Shown: one piece after another, positions 23,965-35,734 of the stretch
Position numbering within the stretch: position 1 is the stretch's first letter
Layout: each line of letters begins with the position of its first letter
Assembly (NCBI GenBank): GCA_015698045.1
Contig: BLAL01000053.1
Location: forward strand, 1,242,501 to 1,306,500
Reading direction: 5' to 3'
Length of the DNA stretch: 64,000 nt
Source: Rhizophagus clarus
Taxonomy: Eukaryota; Glomeromycota; Glomeromycetes; Glomerales; Glomeraceae
The notes under the pieces: model-generated
What the model saw: only the letters and a program-made list of their open reading frames with translations
What the model was told of the DNA's origin: nothing
Database searches by the model: none
Made by a program: the position numbers and the translations under genes

Positions 23965-25250
23965 AGGACCCCGGACAATTATATATAATGTGAGGGGAAA
24001 AAATTTGGCAAAATTTACCCCAAAAATTTTCTAATATAACCAACCACGCATTAAAAATGACCCTGAAATTGATTTGAATCTGAAAAGCCAAAATATTTTT
24101 TATAAAAAAAAAAAAAAATTAATTCTTTATCAATTTTTATTTAAGCAAAGCGAAACAAGTTGGTTTTTACATATTATGCTTATCATAATACAATCTCATA
24201 TATTAAAAAAATTTGTATTGCGCATTTTAATACAACCTTTTTTTTTAATAAATTAAGAAATAATTACTTTATTTTATCACTAATTTAATCATAATGTATA
24301 TTTAATACAATTACATCCGTTACAATGCATGTAATTTGATGGGACATATTCTCTTATAACAGATATATCGAACTAAATAATTAAAAACAAAATATCTCTC
24401 CTTTACAATCATAAAAACTTTCATCCGACCTAATTCCAATACCTAAAATTGGTGCTCATTACAAAAAAAATCCTCCTCAAAATTACTCAAAGACTATGCC
24501 TAAAGGTCCAAGAAAGAATAAAAGAGCATTAGTAACGCTTTATATCAAAAATTCCAACTTTCTCCTTCGTAATTACCATTCCAGAATGTCCAAGCAAATG
24601 AGTTTGAGCAGCCAAGCCTAAATATATAAAAAAATAAATTAATAAGTTAAGAAATAAATTAAAATAAAAAAAAAGAATACTTACCGCAAATTTCAAGTCC
24701 AGGAGGGGTACTAAAACCAAAATAAAAAAAATAAATTTCGGTATAAAAACGTAAAAAATAATTTTATAAAAAATAAATAATAAAAAGCTCAAATTGAAAA
24801 ATTAAACAAAAAACTAAAAAAATTAAGTCTTTTTTAAACTGAAATTTTTGTATAAAGAGCAAAAATAGTCTATTTGAAAAATAAAAGAAGATCCGAATCT
24901 TCTGAGATCGATAAATCAATTTGTTAAAAAAATTTGCACATCAATTCAGATGAAGGCTTCTTATTGATTACCATAAAAAAAATAAAATATCATGGCTCAA
25001 ATTTTTACATATAAACTTATAATCAAATACCGTAACAATTTACCTAATTTATAACATCCTACCTTAAAAAATGCAAAAATTTACCTAAAAAAAGAAATCC
25101 TGCTACCACTATTTTTTTGTTTATCTCATTTTACCCCCTACATTTTTTCAAAAACCCCGGTTTTTACCTATCACCTTTAAAAAAAAAAAAAATATAAAAA
25201 TTCATCCCATTTTATATCATGCCAGATCTAATATAATTTTCCGAGGTCCT
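23965..25250. mobile_element. 1.29-kb TIR transposon, non-autonomous
   Basis: Left end AGGACCCCGGACAATTATAT and right end, reversed, AGGACCTCGGAAAATTATAT: 18 of 20 bases agree. The flanks are the 8-bp duplication CCTATAAT (23957-23964 and 25251-25258), and the paralogous flank has a single CCTATAAT at 19647-19654, proving the insertion. The 8-bp duplication suggests hAT or a related superfamily, though the ends do not start with TAGNG or CAGNG. No transposase is seen; the interior carries two small exon-like pieces on the minus strand. Confidence 0.9.
24529..24710 (-). pseudogene. captured gene fragment with one intron inside the TIR element
   Basis: On the minus strand, 24710-24685 is exon-like: it is preceded by TTTTAG and followed by G|GTAAGTATT. 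After a 67-nt AT-rich intron ending TATTTAG, 24617-24529 continues in phase and ends at a stop. The joined frame reads TPPGLEICG, then LAAQTHLLGHSGMVITKEK and VGIFDIKRY. The base composition and the clean splice signals look like a piece of a conserved host gene picked up by the transposon. I do not recognise the protein. It has no start codon, so it is at best a partial copy or could be spliced into a chimeric transcript. Confidence 0.5.
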
Positions 25251-26260
25251 CCTATAATCTAGGAACTTCCCTTCGACTAACTTCCTCATTGAAAGCATTA
25301 ATGAATGATCGCGTTACAATAATCTACCTATGCTGCTGACTTGGCCAAATCTTTAAGATAAAACTAACACCAACGTTGGGGTGCAGAAACATTGATCAGT
25401 AGAAGAAAATGAATTATATAAGAACACACACGGGAATGACGAGAAAAAAGGAGATGTATTTATATGTTATACATACGCAGAAAATCCATAATCAAATTCA
25501 TAGTTTACTCATGCGAATGAATTAATTTATTTCGTATAAGTGATTACATTCAACTCCGCTATATGAGACAGCGGACTTACAAATATATTCACAAGAGTAA
25601 TTTTGACGATAGTTTATTGTAATAAAATTGCAAATCATTTATTGCACACATAAATAGAGGTTAAATAAAGCCACGAACTATTATTGTTTATCCTGTCAAA
25701 GTCTTCCTTATTCTTGTCTTTTTTTCAGCTTAGCTTTTTTATGTGTTTCGAAGTTTGCGTATTCTATTAATATTTCTGACTTACTCCTATTATTATTCCA
25801 ATATTTGGCACAATTTCATTAATTAGGTCAGTCATAGTGGAGACTGATGCTTCACTCTAAATTAAAATATAAATATGTTTTGATTAAATGACATTTTCAA
25901 GCTACACATCGTTTAAAAATTACGTGGCTGTTTAGTAAATTGTAATATGTAAGACGCTTAAATTGTCAATAAATTCGTCGTCTTTTTGAGAATAACTGTA
26001 AATTATCATGATGAATATCAAAAACGATTAGTAAATAATTACTTTTTTGTATTCTGCGTTTTTTAATTGTAGGATTTGCAACAAGTATCAACAAAATTTA
26101 TGCATTTAAATTCTTGGATCAGAGCGGTATATGTCGTATTCACAATTAATACAAATCATTTAGCTAGAATTAATCATGCATAATATAATTCCTGTAAAAT
26201 CGGAAATCGGCTCATACTATTGGGACATTTTGACATTTTTGGAAATTCTGAAGTTAAAGT

Positions 26261-26295
26261 TTGATCAACGTTCCACACAATTACTAAATAAATTT
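26261..26295 (+). promoter_or_regulatory. conserved promoter block of FEY-type genes (B8)
   Basis: Same block as before B7 (TTGATCAACGTTCCACACAA, then TTACTAAATAAATTT), 45 nt before the start at 26341. Confidence 0.65.
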
Positions 26296-26340
26296 AAATA
26301 ATGATGAATTGTGAAATCCTACCAATTTTCTCAGGAAAAA

Positions 26341-27794
26341 ATGGCATTTGAATACTCTCAAGAAGTTTGTGATGATTATGAAAAATTATTTGAAGCCGAG
26401 AAAGGACATGATGTGATTATATGTGCTGGTGAAGATGAGAATATGAAAGAAATTCATGCACACTCACTCATCTTATGTACTAGGTCTCAATATTTTTGTG
26501 CAGCATTCTACAATGATTGGGTCGAGAAAAAGGATGGAATTTACACCTTTAAAAAACCTAACATTTCTCCTCAACTATTTAAAATTATTTTAAGGTAAAA
26601 TGAATAGAAACATAAAATCGCTTTATTGTATTAAGTGTGAAAGAAATTTATTCAATTTTTTTTTTAATATTTAGGTTTATTTATTGTGGAAAAATTGATC
26701 TAACAAATTTACAAGGTCCTGAAATATTAAAGCTTTTAATTGCGGTAGATGAACTTAACATTCAAACATTGATTATTTGTGTTCAAAAGCATTTAATCAA
26801 TTATAAGGAGTTTTTACAAGAGAATTTTATGGAAATTCTTCAAATGGTTTACCATAATGAACTATTCATAGATTTGTTAGATTATTGTCTTGAAAAAATT
26901 GAAATATTATTCGATTCAGATAAATTTCTCAGTTTAGAAGCATCTTTATTGGAATTTCTTTTAAAGCGTGATGATTTAAATTTAAATGAGATTAAAATTT
27001 GGGATGGTTTAATTAAATGGGGATTATCACAAGAAGAACTTAGTCAAGATATCTCTAAATGGAACAAGGATGTTATAAGTATCCTTAAAAGGATTCTTTG
27101 TAAATTTATTCCTTTAATCAGGTTTTATGAAATATCTTCTGAAGACTATATTAACAAAGTTAAACCCTACGAAGAGATTTTATCAAAAGAATTGCGAGAA
27201 GAAATTTTAAAATTCCACCAAGATCCCGAATATAAACCAATGCTCAATCTTTTACCAAGACATTTTGTTGATTCTATTATTGTTAATCGAAAACACATCA
27301 CATTGTTTGTAAATTGGATTAATAAGGGAAGTGATGACCCAATTTCTTATAAATTTAATCTTTTATATAGAGCTAGCAGAGATGGTAATTCAGCTGAAGC
27401 TTTTCATGCCAAATGTGATAATAAAGGAGCTACTATAGTAGTAGTAAAAATTAAAAATTCAGAACAAATAGTTGGAGGATATAATCCACTCTTCTGGAAT
27501 TTAAGTGATAGTGGTAAATCTACAAGAAATAGTTTTATATTCTCATTTGAAAATAAAAACGACCTTCAAACTGCGAAAGTAGTTTATAGTTATGGTAGTA
27601 AATATTCTATATATTGTGGTGCAGTAAATGGTCCAGTATTCGGTTGTAATGATTTATATGTAAATTATGTAAACCATCCTGATGTTTGGATTAGCACCTG
27701 TACAAGTTGCTATCCCAAACTTAATATACCAAGAAGAATGGCTGTAACTGATTACGAGGTATTTCAAGTTATTAATAGAATATCCAGTACATAA
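26341..27794 (+). CDS. BTB-BACK-TLDc protein B8
   Basis: Exons 26341-26594 and 26675-27794; intron AAG|GTAAAA ... TTTAG|GTTTA, phase 2; 457 aa. I choose 26341 (MAFEYSQEV) over the upstream in-frame ATG at 26311 because B7, B9 and B10 start there and the conserved promoter block ends 45 nt before it. Layout as in B7: BTB about 15-110, BACK to about 230 with LDYCLEKIEILFDSDKF and IWDGLIKWGLSQ, TLDc from about 275 with FVNWINKGSD, FHAKCDNKGATIVVVKIKNS, GPVFGCNDLYVNYV and TDYEVFQVINR. The last residues (ISST) extend beyond B7. The final 60 codons resemble B6 more than B7 (GCNDLYVNY, CYPKL), another hint of exchange between copies. Confidence 0.95.
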
Positions 27795-28571
27795 CTATTT
27801 TTATATATCTATTGAATTAGTTAAATGCATTCAGAGTGTAGTTTGGTAATAGTCTTAAATAAAATAAGTATTAAAAAAATATTAAAAGTGAGTCTAAATT
27901 TATTTATACATTTACGGTGAGTTTTATCTATTTTTCTATATTCAACGTAGCAACTGGAATATTTTCGTGTATCTGTTGATTGTTTTATAATAAAGTGATA
28001 AAGTGATCAATATAAGTACATAAATGAAAAAATGTTTAGTGCTCACACAGAGCGTATACAACAAAGTTATTACAGTTCATATCGTTTAAGTTGCTTCAAA
28101 TATCTTAAGTATAATTAAATACCTTTTAAAATACTATTAGATTTATTAGTAGTCGCATAATGAACTTATATCTGCACAATATAAATTAGGAGAACGGAAT
28201 ATCACTAAATAACTAAATCAAAGCTTTTTCTAATAGTAAAGCGAACATTCTTTTAAATATCTTTAAAAATTGATGTGACTTTAAAAAGGATATTATGGAA
28301 TTAGTGACTTTCTATGCTAGTAAATGTAGGCAGCATGAATGAACTATGAAACGAATAAACTTTAATGTTTTAATTAAATTATTTAATATATATTTTAAAA
28401 TTAACTTTAAAATTTATTTAGCAAACTTGTAAGGATTTTGTCTGTCACTATTTCCTGTGCTCAAAAGGTATATTTATGTAGTAGAATATTATTGAATTTA
28501 ATATTTTTATATCAATGAGTTATTTAACAGATTCTAATATTCACTATGAATCTTGAAAAAAAAAATAACTA
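27795..28571. other. intergenic between B8 and the giant palindrome
   Basis: AT-rich, with AATAAA-like motifs about 60 nt after the B8 stop. No gene or repeat was identified. The TA at 28570-28571 is the probable target duplication of the following element. Confidence 0.4.
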
Positions 28572-28744
28572 CTGTATATCATGGGCCACAGTACCCCCCC
28601 CTATGCATAGTACCCCCCTCAAAAAATTTGCTAGAATTTTAAAGTACCCGGGTACTTTACATAGAGAATTCCAATTTAAAGCTTAAAATTTTGTAAAATA
28701 CCCAGGATATAATACTAGGTTTATATATAATGTACAGTATATTC

Positions 28745-28900
28745 CAGATATATAAAAATGCCGGAACAGTCAGTTTTGGCATTTTTTTTTGCATTTTTAT
28801 ATATATAAAAATGCTGGAACAATCAGTTTCAGCGTTTTTTTTTACTTTACATATAAAAAATGCCAGAACAGTTAGTTTTGGCATTTTTTTTTGCGTTTTT
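28745..28900. repeat. left hairpin repeats, about 3 units
   Basis: Units of about 55 bp: ATATAAAAATGCCGGAACAG, then TCAGTTTTGGCATTTTTTTT. Within a unit AAATGCC and GGCATTT pair, so each unit is a small hairpin. The right arm has the mirror set at 37365-37612 with about five units. Confidence 0.75.
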
Positions 28901-28904
28901 ATAT

Positions 28905-29425
28905 GGCGTACCGTAGAAGTCAAAAGGTTGTTGTAAAAACAACAAGTTAGTTGTTGTAAATCAACAAGTAAGTTGGTATAAATTAATAAGTTACTTGTTG
29001 ATTTACAACAACTAACTTGTTGTATTGATCGACATAGCAAGGTAACAAGTAACTTGTTGCTTTTTATGTCGATCACATTTTGATTTCCGTTTATGAAAAA
29101 TGATCCATATATATAACAGGTTACCGATTAACTGGATTATTTGATTATATCACTTCACTCCCGTCAAAAGATAAAATAAAATATAATAGAGTAGAATAAA
29201 GCAAAATGAAACTAAAAAGAAAAATTTTAACTTCTTATTATAATTACAATATTTAGCATTATAATGAGATATAAAAAAATTTCCTTTTGCAATTTCATTA
29301 ATTTTATTATATTTTATTTTATTTTTTCATTTTTTATTAATATCAACGTGAAAATTGGATAGTTGTGGCAATATGAAAAAAAAATTATTTCATTATATCA
29401 TCATTATATGACTTTTAAGGAGATA
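28905..29425 (+). repeat. block A, copy 1 (outer left)
   Basis: Starts TATGGCGTACCGTAGAAGTC, passes through interleaved CAACAAGTTAGTTGTTGTAA repeats, GTCGATCACATTTTGATTTC, TTATATCACTTCACTCCCGT and ends near CATTATATCATCATTATATG. The same block occurs at 33185-33860 (same sense), and reversed at 32560-33010 and 36850-37365. Confidence 0.75.
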
Positions 29426-29514
29426 ATAACTAGAAATATGCGCTTATTTAGGGGATTTCACCCCCTATGGTATATAAGTATACATGCTGTACCTGGTACT
29501 CATTTATCAAATGC

Positions 29515-31240
29515 GGTTTTTTTAAGTGTTTAATCAGGAAAAGCTTTTCTAAACGCTTTTTTTTAAGCGTTTAATTAAAAAAAATGCTTTTTTTTAAGCG
29601 TTTAATTAAAAAAAAATGCTTTTTTTTAAGCGTTTAATTAAAAAAAAATGCTTTTTTTTAAGCGTTTAATTAAAAAAAAATGCTTTTTTTTAAGCGTTTA
29701 ATTAAAAAAAAATGCTTTTTTTTAAGCGTTTAATTAAAAAAAAATGCTTTTTTTTAAGCGTTTAATTAAAAAAAAATGCTTTTTTTTAAGCGTTTAATTA
29801 AAAAAAAATGCTTTTTTTTAAGGTTTAATTAAAAAAACCGCCTATTTTAGGAGTTTATAATTAAAAAAACGCCTTTTATAGGCGTTTAATTAAAGAAACG
29901 GTTTTTTAGAAGTGTTTAATTGGAAATAACGCTTTTTCTAAGCGCTTAATTCAAAAAAAATACGCTTTTTTTTAAGCGTTTAATTAAAAAAAAATGCTTT
30001 TTTAGGCGTTTAATTAAAAAAACGCTTTTTTTAAGGCGTTTAATTAAAAAAACGCTTTTTTTAAGGCGTTTAATTAAAAAAACGCTTTTTTTAAGGCGTT
30101 TAATTAAAAAAACGCTTTTTTTAAGGCGTTTAATTAAAAAAACGCTTTTTTTAAGGCGTTTAATTAAAAAACGCTTTTTTTAAGGCGTTTAATTAAAAAA
30201 ATGCTTTTTTTAAGGCGTTTAATTAAAAAAACGCTTTTTTTAAGGCGTTTAATTAAAAAAACGCTTTTTTTAAGGCGTTTAATTAAAAAAACGCTTTTTT
30301 TAAGGCGTTTAATTAAAAAAACGCTTTTTTTAAGGCGTTTAATTAAAAAAAATGCTTTTTTTTAAGGCGTTTAATTAAAAAAATGCTTTTTTTAAGGCGT
30401 TTAATTAAAAAAAATGCTTTTTTTAAGGCGTTTAATTAAAAAAAATGCTTTTTTTAAGGCGTTTAATTAAAAAAAATGCTTTTTTTAAGGCGTTTAATTA
30501 AAAAAAAATTCTTTTTTTAAGCATTTAATTAAACTTTTTTTTTAAGTGTTTAAATTAAAAAAAACGCTTTTTTTAAAGCGTTTGATTAAAAAAAAGCGTT
30601 TAATTAAAAAAATGCTTTTTTTAAAGCGTTTGATTAAAAAAATGCTTTTTTTAAAGCGTTTGATTAAAAAATGCTTTTTTTAAAGCGTTTGATTAAAAAA
30701 TGCTTTTTTTAAAGCGTTTGATTAAAAAAATGCTTTTTTTAAAGCGTTTGATTAAAAAAAACGTTTTTTTTAAAGCGTTTGATTAAAAAAAATGTTTTTT
30801 TTAAAGCGTTTGATTAAAAAAAGCGTTTAATTAAAAAAAAATGCTTTTTTAAAGCGTTTGATTAAAAAAAGCGTTTAATTAAAAAAAAATGCTTTTTTAA
30901 AGCGTTTGATTAAAAAAAGCGTTTAATTAAAAAAAACATTTTTTTTAAAGCGTTTGATTAAAAAAAACGCGTTTAATTAAAAAAAACGCTTTTTTAAGCA
31001 TTTGATTAAAAAAACGTGGTTAATTAAAAAAAACGCTTTTTTTAAGCGTTTAATTAAAAAAAACAACTTTTTTAAGCGTTTAATTAAAAAAAAACAACTT
31101 TTTTAAGCGTTTAATTAAAAAAAAACAACTTTTTTAAGCGTTTAATTAAAAAAAACAACTTTTTTAAGCACTTAATTGAAAAAAAAAACGCTTTCTGTTA
31201 AGCGTTTAAATTTTTTAAAGAGTTTAATTTTAAAAAAAGC
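29515..31240. repeat. left main array, about 30-bp units
   Basis: Dozens of copies of a unit such as AAGGCGTTTAATTAAAAAAA + CGCTTTTTTT. Blocks of near-identical copies (30000-30360 in particular) alternate with variants (ATGC for ACGC, GCGTTTGATT). Each unit contains TTAATTAA flanked by GCGTTT/AAACGC, so it can pair with itself. Confidence 0.9.
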
Positions 31241-31364
31241 GCTAAATGCATTTTTTTAAAGCATTTAATATAAAAAAAAATGCCAAAAAAACATTTTTTT
31301 AACTTCAGATTAAACGGGTCAAACAGTCACCCAAATTGACCCAACTCGTTTGGAACATTAAAGA

Positions 31365-31650
31365 CGATTAATAAAAAAATCATCTTTTTTTTTGATTTTT
31401 TGATTTTTTTTTTCAAGACGATTAATAAAAAAAACTGTCTTTTTGTTAAGATGATTTGTTTAGACGATTAATAAAAAAAAATTGTTTTTTTTGTTAAAGA
31501 AAAGATGATTAATAAAAAAAAAATCGTTTTTTTGTTAAAGAAAAGACGATTAATAAAAAAAATCACTTTTTTTTTATTAAGACGATTAAATAAAAAGAAA
31601 ACGATTAATAAAAAAATCAATTATTGTTAAAACGATTATATCAACATTTT
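31365..31650. repeat. left second array (GACGATTAATAAAAA units)
   Basis: About seven imperfect units of 30-36 bp with GACGATTAATAAAAAA followed by T-runs and GTTAA(A)G. It is preceded by a single-copy spacer with GGGTCAAACAGTCACCC. The mirror array is at 34950-35530. Confidence 0.75.
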
Positions 31651-32159
31651 TTTCTGAGCGTTTAAAAAAACATTAAAAAAAATTTTTTCTTAAGAATTTA
31701 ATTAAAAAAAATAATAAAAAACGCTTTTTTAAACGTTTAACTTAGAAAATGTTTTTTTTAAGCATTTTAAAATTTTTTTAAAAAAAAACATTAAAAAAAA
31801 AGTTTAATTAAAAAAAATGCTAAAATACGTATTTTAGCATTTTTTTAAAGTGTTTGATTAAAAAACAAACATTTTTTTAAGCGTTTAATAATAAAAAAAA
31901 AGTTAAAACCATCCTTTAACGTTTATTAGTAATATAAAATTAAGTTGGCAAAAAAGAGCCTTGGCTTTTTTTGCATTATAAGAAAAACAGTTTGTCATTT
32001 TTTCGTATAAACTTCTGAAAAAAACATCAAAATGTTTCATTTAGTGTCAGTGTTTTCTTTTTAATTTCGGGTTAAATGGGTAAATCGGGTCAAATCCGAT
32101 GGGTCTGAATTGACCAAACAGTTTTTTTTTAGCATTTTAAAGCTCACTAACTGTATCTA

Positions 32160-32520
32160 GTTACATTTTTTTTAAAAAAAAAAAAATTTTTTAATTCTTA
32201 CATTTAAAAAATTTAAAAAAATGATTTTTTATTCGTTACATTAAAAAAATAATCTTAATCGATTTTTTTATCATTTATAACTAAATAAAATGATTTTTTA
32301 TCGTTTAAATCTAAAAAAAATCGATTTTATATTGTTTAAATCTAAAAAAAATGATTTTTTAAATCGATTTAAATTTTTTTTTAAATCACTTTACATAAAG
32401 AAAAAACAGATTTTAATCGCTTAAAAAAAAATGATTTTTTTTAAAATTGTTTTTACTTTAAATGATTTTCACGATCTTTTTATTAAACAAAAAAGCATCT
32501 TGTAATGTTCTTTAAATCAT
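32160..32520. repeat. left third array (ATGATTTTTTATCGTTT units)
   Basis: Imperfect units of about 30 bp, ATGATTTTTTATCGTTTAAA then TCTAAAAAA. It is preceded by a spacer with GGGTAAATCGGGTCAAATCC. The mirror array is at 33930-34440. Confidence 0.7.
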
Positions 32521-32559
32521 TTAATAAATTTATACAACAATACTATTATCCATTATCCT

Positions 32560-33010
32560 TATAATTATCTTCTTAAAACTATTTAATGATGATATAATGA
32601 AATAATTTTATTTTCCATATTTCCATGACTATCTATTTTTTTATGTTTATATTAACAATAAAGAAAAAATAAAATAAAATATAATAAAATTAATGAAACT
32701 GCAAAAAAAATTTTTTTTTTGTCTCATTACAATGATAAATATCATAATTATAATAGGTTAAAAATAAATATAATAGCAGAATAAAACTAAAAAGAGCAAT
32801 TTTATTTTATAACAGAAGTGAAGTGATATAATTGAATAACCCAGTTAAAAAATCAAAATGTGATCGATATAAAAAGCAACAAGCTACTTGTTATCTCGCT
32901 ATGTTGATCAATACAACAAGTTAGTTGTTGTAAATCAACAAGTAACTTATTAATTTACAACAACTTACTTGTTATTTTTACAACAACCTTTTGACTAATG
33001 GAAGTGAAGT
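32560..33010 (-). repeat. block A, copy 2 (inner left, reversed)
   Basis: Reversed version of block A: it runs from ATAATTATCTTCTTAAAA and AATGATGATATAATG through GAAGTGAAGTGATATAAT and AAAAAGCAACAAGCTACTTG to ACAACCTTTTGACT. With copy 3 it forms the centre of the palindrome. Confidence 0.7.
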
Positions 33011-33184
33011 GATATAATCGAATATCATAAATAGAAATCAAAATGTGATCGACTTAAAAAGCAACAAGTTACTCGTTACCTCACTATGTTGATCAATATA
33101 ACAAGTTAGTTGTTGTAAATCAACAAATAACTTATTAATTTATAATGACTTACTTATTAATTTACAACAACTAACTTGTTATTT

Positions 33185-33860
33185 TTTATGGCATACTGTA
33201 GAAGTCAAAAGGTTGTTGTAAAAATAACAAGTTAGTTGTTGTAAATTAACAAGTAAGTTGTTGTAAATTAATAAGTTTCTTGTTGATTTACAACAACTAA
33301 CTTGTTATATTGATCAACATAGCGAAATAACAAGTAATTTGTTGCTTTTTATGTCGATCATATTTTGATTTCCATTTTTGATATTCGATTATATCACTTC
33401 ACTTCCGTTATAAGATAAAATAGAGTAGAATAAAGCAAAATAAAACTAAAAAGAGAAATTTTAACTTCTTATTATAATTATAATATTTATCATGGTAATG
33501 AGACGAAAAAACAATTTTTTTTGCAATTTCATTAATTTTATTATATTTTATTTTATTTTTTCTTTATTGTTAATATAAATGTGAAAAAATAGATAGTCAC
33601 GGAAATATGGAAAATAAAATTATTTCATTATATTAGTGTGGCCTGCTGTAAGTAATAATTACGGCATTTTGGATTACAATACGATTACAACTTGGGTTGC
33701 AACCTATTACAACCATTACAACACCAATTTTTTCCTATATGAAAATTACAGCATATAGTACTTATGACTTACACCAATTACGCTACAACCTATTACGGCA
33801 GGCAACACTACATTATATCATCATAAAATGGCTTTTAAGAAGATAATTATAAGGATAATA
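33185..33860 (+). repeat. block A, copy 3 (inner right), interrupted by a MITE
   Basis: Starts GGCATACTGTAGAAGTCAAA like copy 1 and ends near TTTTAAGAAGATAATTATAAG. It is broken at CATTATAT by the 177-bp MITE at 33634-33810. Confidence 0.72.
33634..33810. mobile_element. 177-bp hAT-type MITE inside the palindrome
   Basis: Ends TAGTGTGGCCTGCTGTAA and, reversed, TAGTGTTGCCTGCCGTAA. The flanks are the 8-bp duplication CATTATAT (33626-33633, 33811-33818). The other three copies of block A have a single CATTATAT followed by CATCAT, i.e. empty sites. TAGNG ends and the 8-bp duplication indicate hAT. Confidence 0.92.
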
Positions 33861-33929
33861 GATAATAGTATTGTTGTATAAATTTATTATATCTAACATG
33901 CATACATAAAGAAAACTATGAAAAAAAAT

Positions 33930-34440
33930 TTTATTAAATAATTAAATGATTTAAAAAACATTATAAGATGCTTTTTTGTTTAACAATTAAAAAGACTTTT
34001 TTATTAAATTAATTTTAAAATAACACTTTTTCATTGAAATGACAAAAAAAAAGAATATTTTTTTATTAAAATAGTTTTTTAAAACATTTAAATAAAAAAA
34101 ATCGTGAAAATCATTTAAAGTAAAAATGATTTTTAAAAAAAATCATTTTTTTTAAGTGATTAAAACCTGTTTTTCTTTATGTAAAGTGATTTTAAAAAAA
34201 TTTAAATCGATTTAAAAATCATTTTTTTTAGATTTAAACGATAAAAAATCATTTTTTTAGATTTAAACAATAAAAAATCATTCTATTTTAGTTATAAATG
34301 ATAAAAAAATTGATTAAGATCATTTTTTAAATGTAACGAATAAAAAAAAATCATTTTTTTTAAATATAATGATTAAAAAAATTTTTTTTTATTTTAAAAA
34401 AAATGTAACTAGGTACAATTAGTGAACTTTAGAATACTAA
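33930..34440. repeat. right third array (mirror of 32160-32520)
   Basis: Reverse-complement version with AAAAAATCATTTTTTTAGAT and TTTAAACGAT motifs, followed by the mirrored spacer GGATTTGACCCGATTTACCC. Confidence 0.7.
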
Positions 34441-34949
34441 AAAAAAACTGTTTGGTCAATTCAGACCCATTGGATTTGACCCGATTTACCCATTTAACCC
34501 AAAATTAAAAAAGAAAATACTGACACTAAATGAAACATTTTGGTGCTTTTTTTCAGAAGTTTATAAGAAAAAATGCCAAACTGTTTTTCTTATAATGCAA
34601 AAAAAGCCAAGGCTTTTTTTTGCCAATTTAATTTTATATTGCCATTAAAGGACGGTTTTAATATTTTTATTATTATTAAACGCTTAAAAAAATGTTAAAA
34701 AAAACATATTTTAGTGTTTTTTAATCAAACAATTTAACAAAAAATGCCACAATACGTATTTTATAGCATTTTTTTAATTGAACATTTTTTTTTAATGTTT
34801 TTTTTTAAAAAAAATTTGAAAATGCGTAAAAAACATTTTTTAAATTCAAACATTTAAAAAAGCGTTTTTTATTATTTTTTTTTTAATTAAATTCTTAAGA
34901 AAAATTTTTTTAATGTTTTTTAAACGCTTAAAAAAAAATGTTGACATAA

Positions 34950-35530
34950 TCATTTTAACAATAATTGATTTATTTATTAATCGTTTTCTTTTTATTTAAT
35001 CGTCTTAACAAAAAAAAAGCGATTTTTTTTTATTAATTGTCTTAACAAAAAAAAACGAATAATTGATTTTTTTATTAATCGTTTTCTTTTTATTTAATCG
35101 TCTTAATAAAAAAAAAAGTGATTTTTTTATTAATCGTCTTAACAAAAAAAAAATGATTTTTTTTTATTAATCGTCTTTAACAAAAAAAAACGATTTTTTT
35201 TATTAATCGTCTTTAACAAAAAAAATTTTTTTTTTATTAATCATCTTTTCTTTAACAAAAAAAACAATTTTTTTTTATTAATCGTCTTTTCTTTAACAAA
35301 AAAATAATTTTTTTTTTATTAATCGTCTTTTCTTTAACAAAAAAAACAATTTTTTTTTATTAATCATCTTTTCTTTAACAAAAAAAACAATTTTTTTTTA
35401 TTAATCGTCTTTTCTTTAACAAAAAAAACAATTTTTTTTTATTAATCGTCTAAACAAATCATCTTAACAAAAAAGACAGTTTTTTTTATTAATCGTCTTA
35501 AAAAAAAAATCAAAAAATCATAAAAAAAAG
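34950..35530. repeat. right second array (TTATTAATCGTCTT units)
   Basis: About 15 imperfect units, more than in the left counterpart, of the form TTTTTATTAATCGTCTTTTC then TTTAACAAAAAAA. Unequal copy number between the arms shows the arrays evolved separately after the palindrome formed. Confidence 0.75.
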
Positions 35531-35734
35531 ATGATTTTTTTATTAATCGTTTTTAATGTTCTGAACGAGTAAGGTCAATTCGGGTGACTGTCTGACCCGT
35601 TTAATCCGAAGTTAAAAAACGTTTTTTTGGCATTTTTTTTATATTAAACGCTTTAAAAAAAATGCATTTAGCGCTTTTTTTTAAAATTAAACTCTTTAAA
35701 AAAATTAAACGCTTAACAGAAAGCGTTTTTTTCA

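Larger units (their letters stand above)
22712..27794 (+). repeat. tandem duplication, copy 2 (flank + B8)
   Basis: Second copy of the flank + gene unit described at 18293-22711. Differences from copy 1: a 169-bp internal tandem duplication (23004-23348), a TIR element of 1286 bp (23965-25250), absence of the CGGTT-rich MITE, and a 72-bp inverted segment (23707-23778). A G-run (GGGGGGGG) near 23462 belongs to a stretch not alignable with copy 1. Confidence 0.85.

Noticed and set aside
28657..29076. Open frames of 139 aa (-) and 68 aa (+) at the left end of the palindrome
   Set aside because: They translate the hairpin and CAACAAG repeats; repeats with periods divisible by three stay open by chance. 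Mirror frames are not conserved on the right arm.
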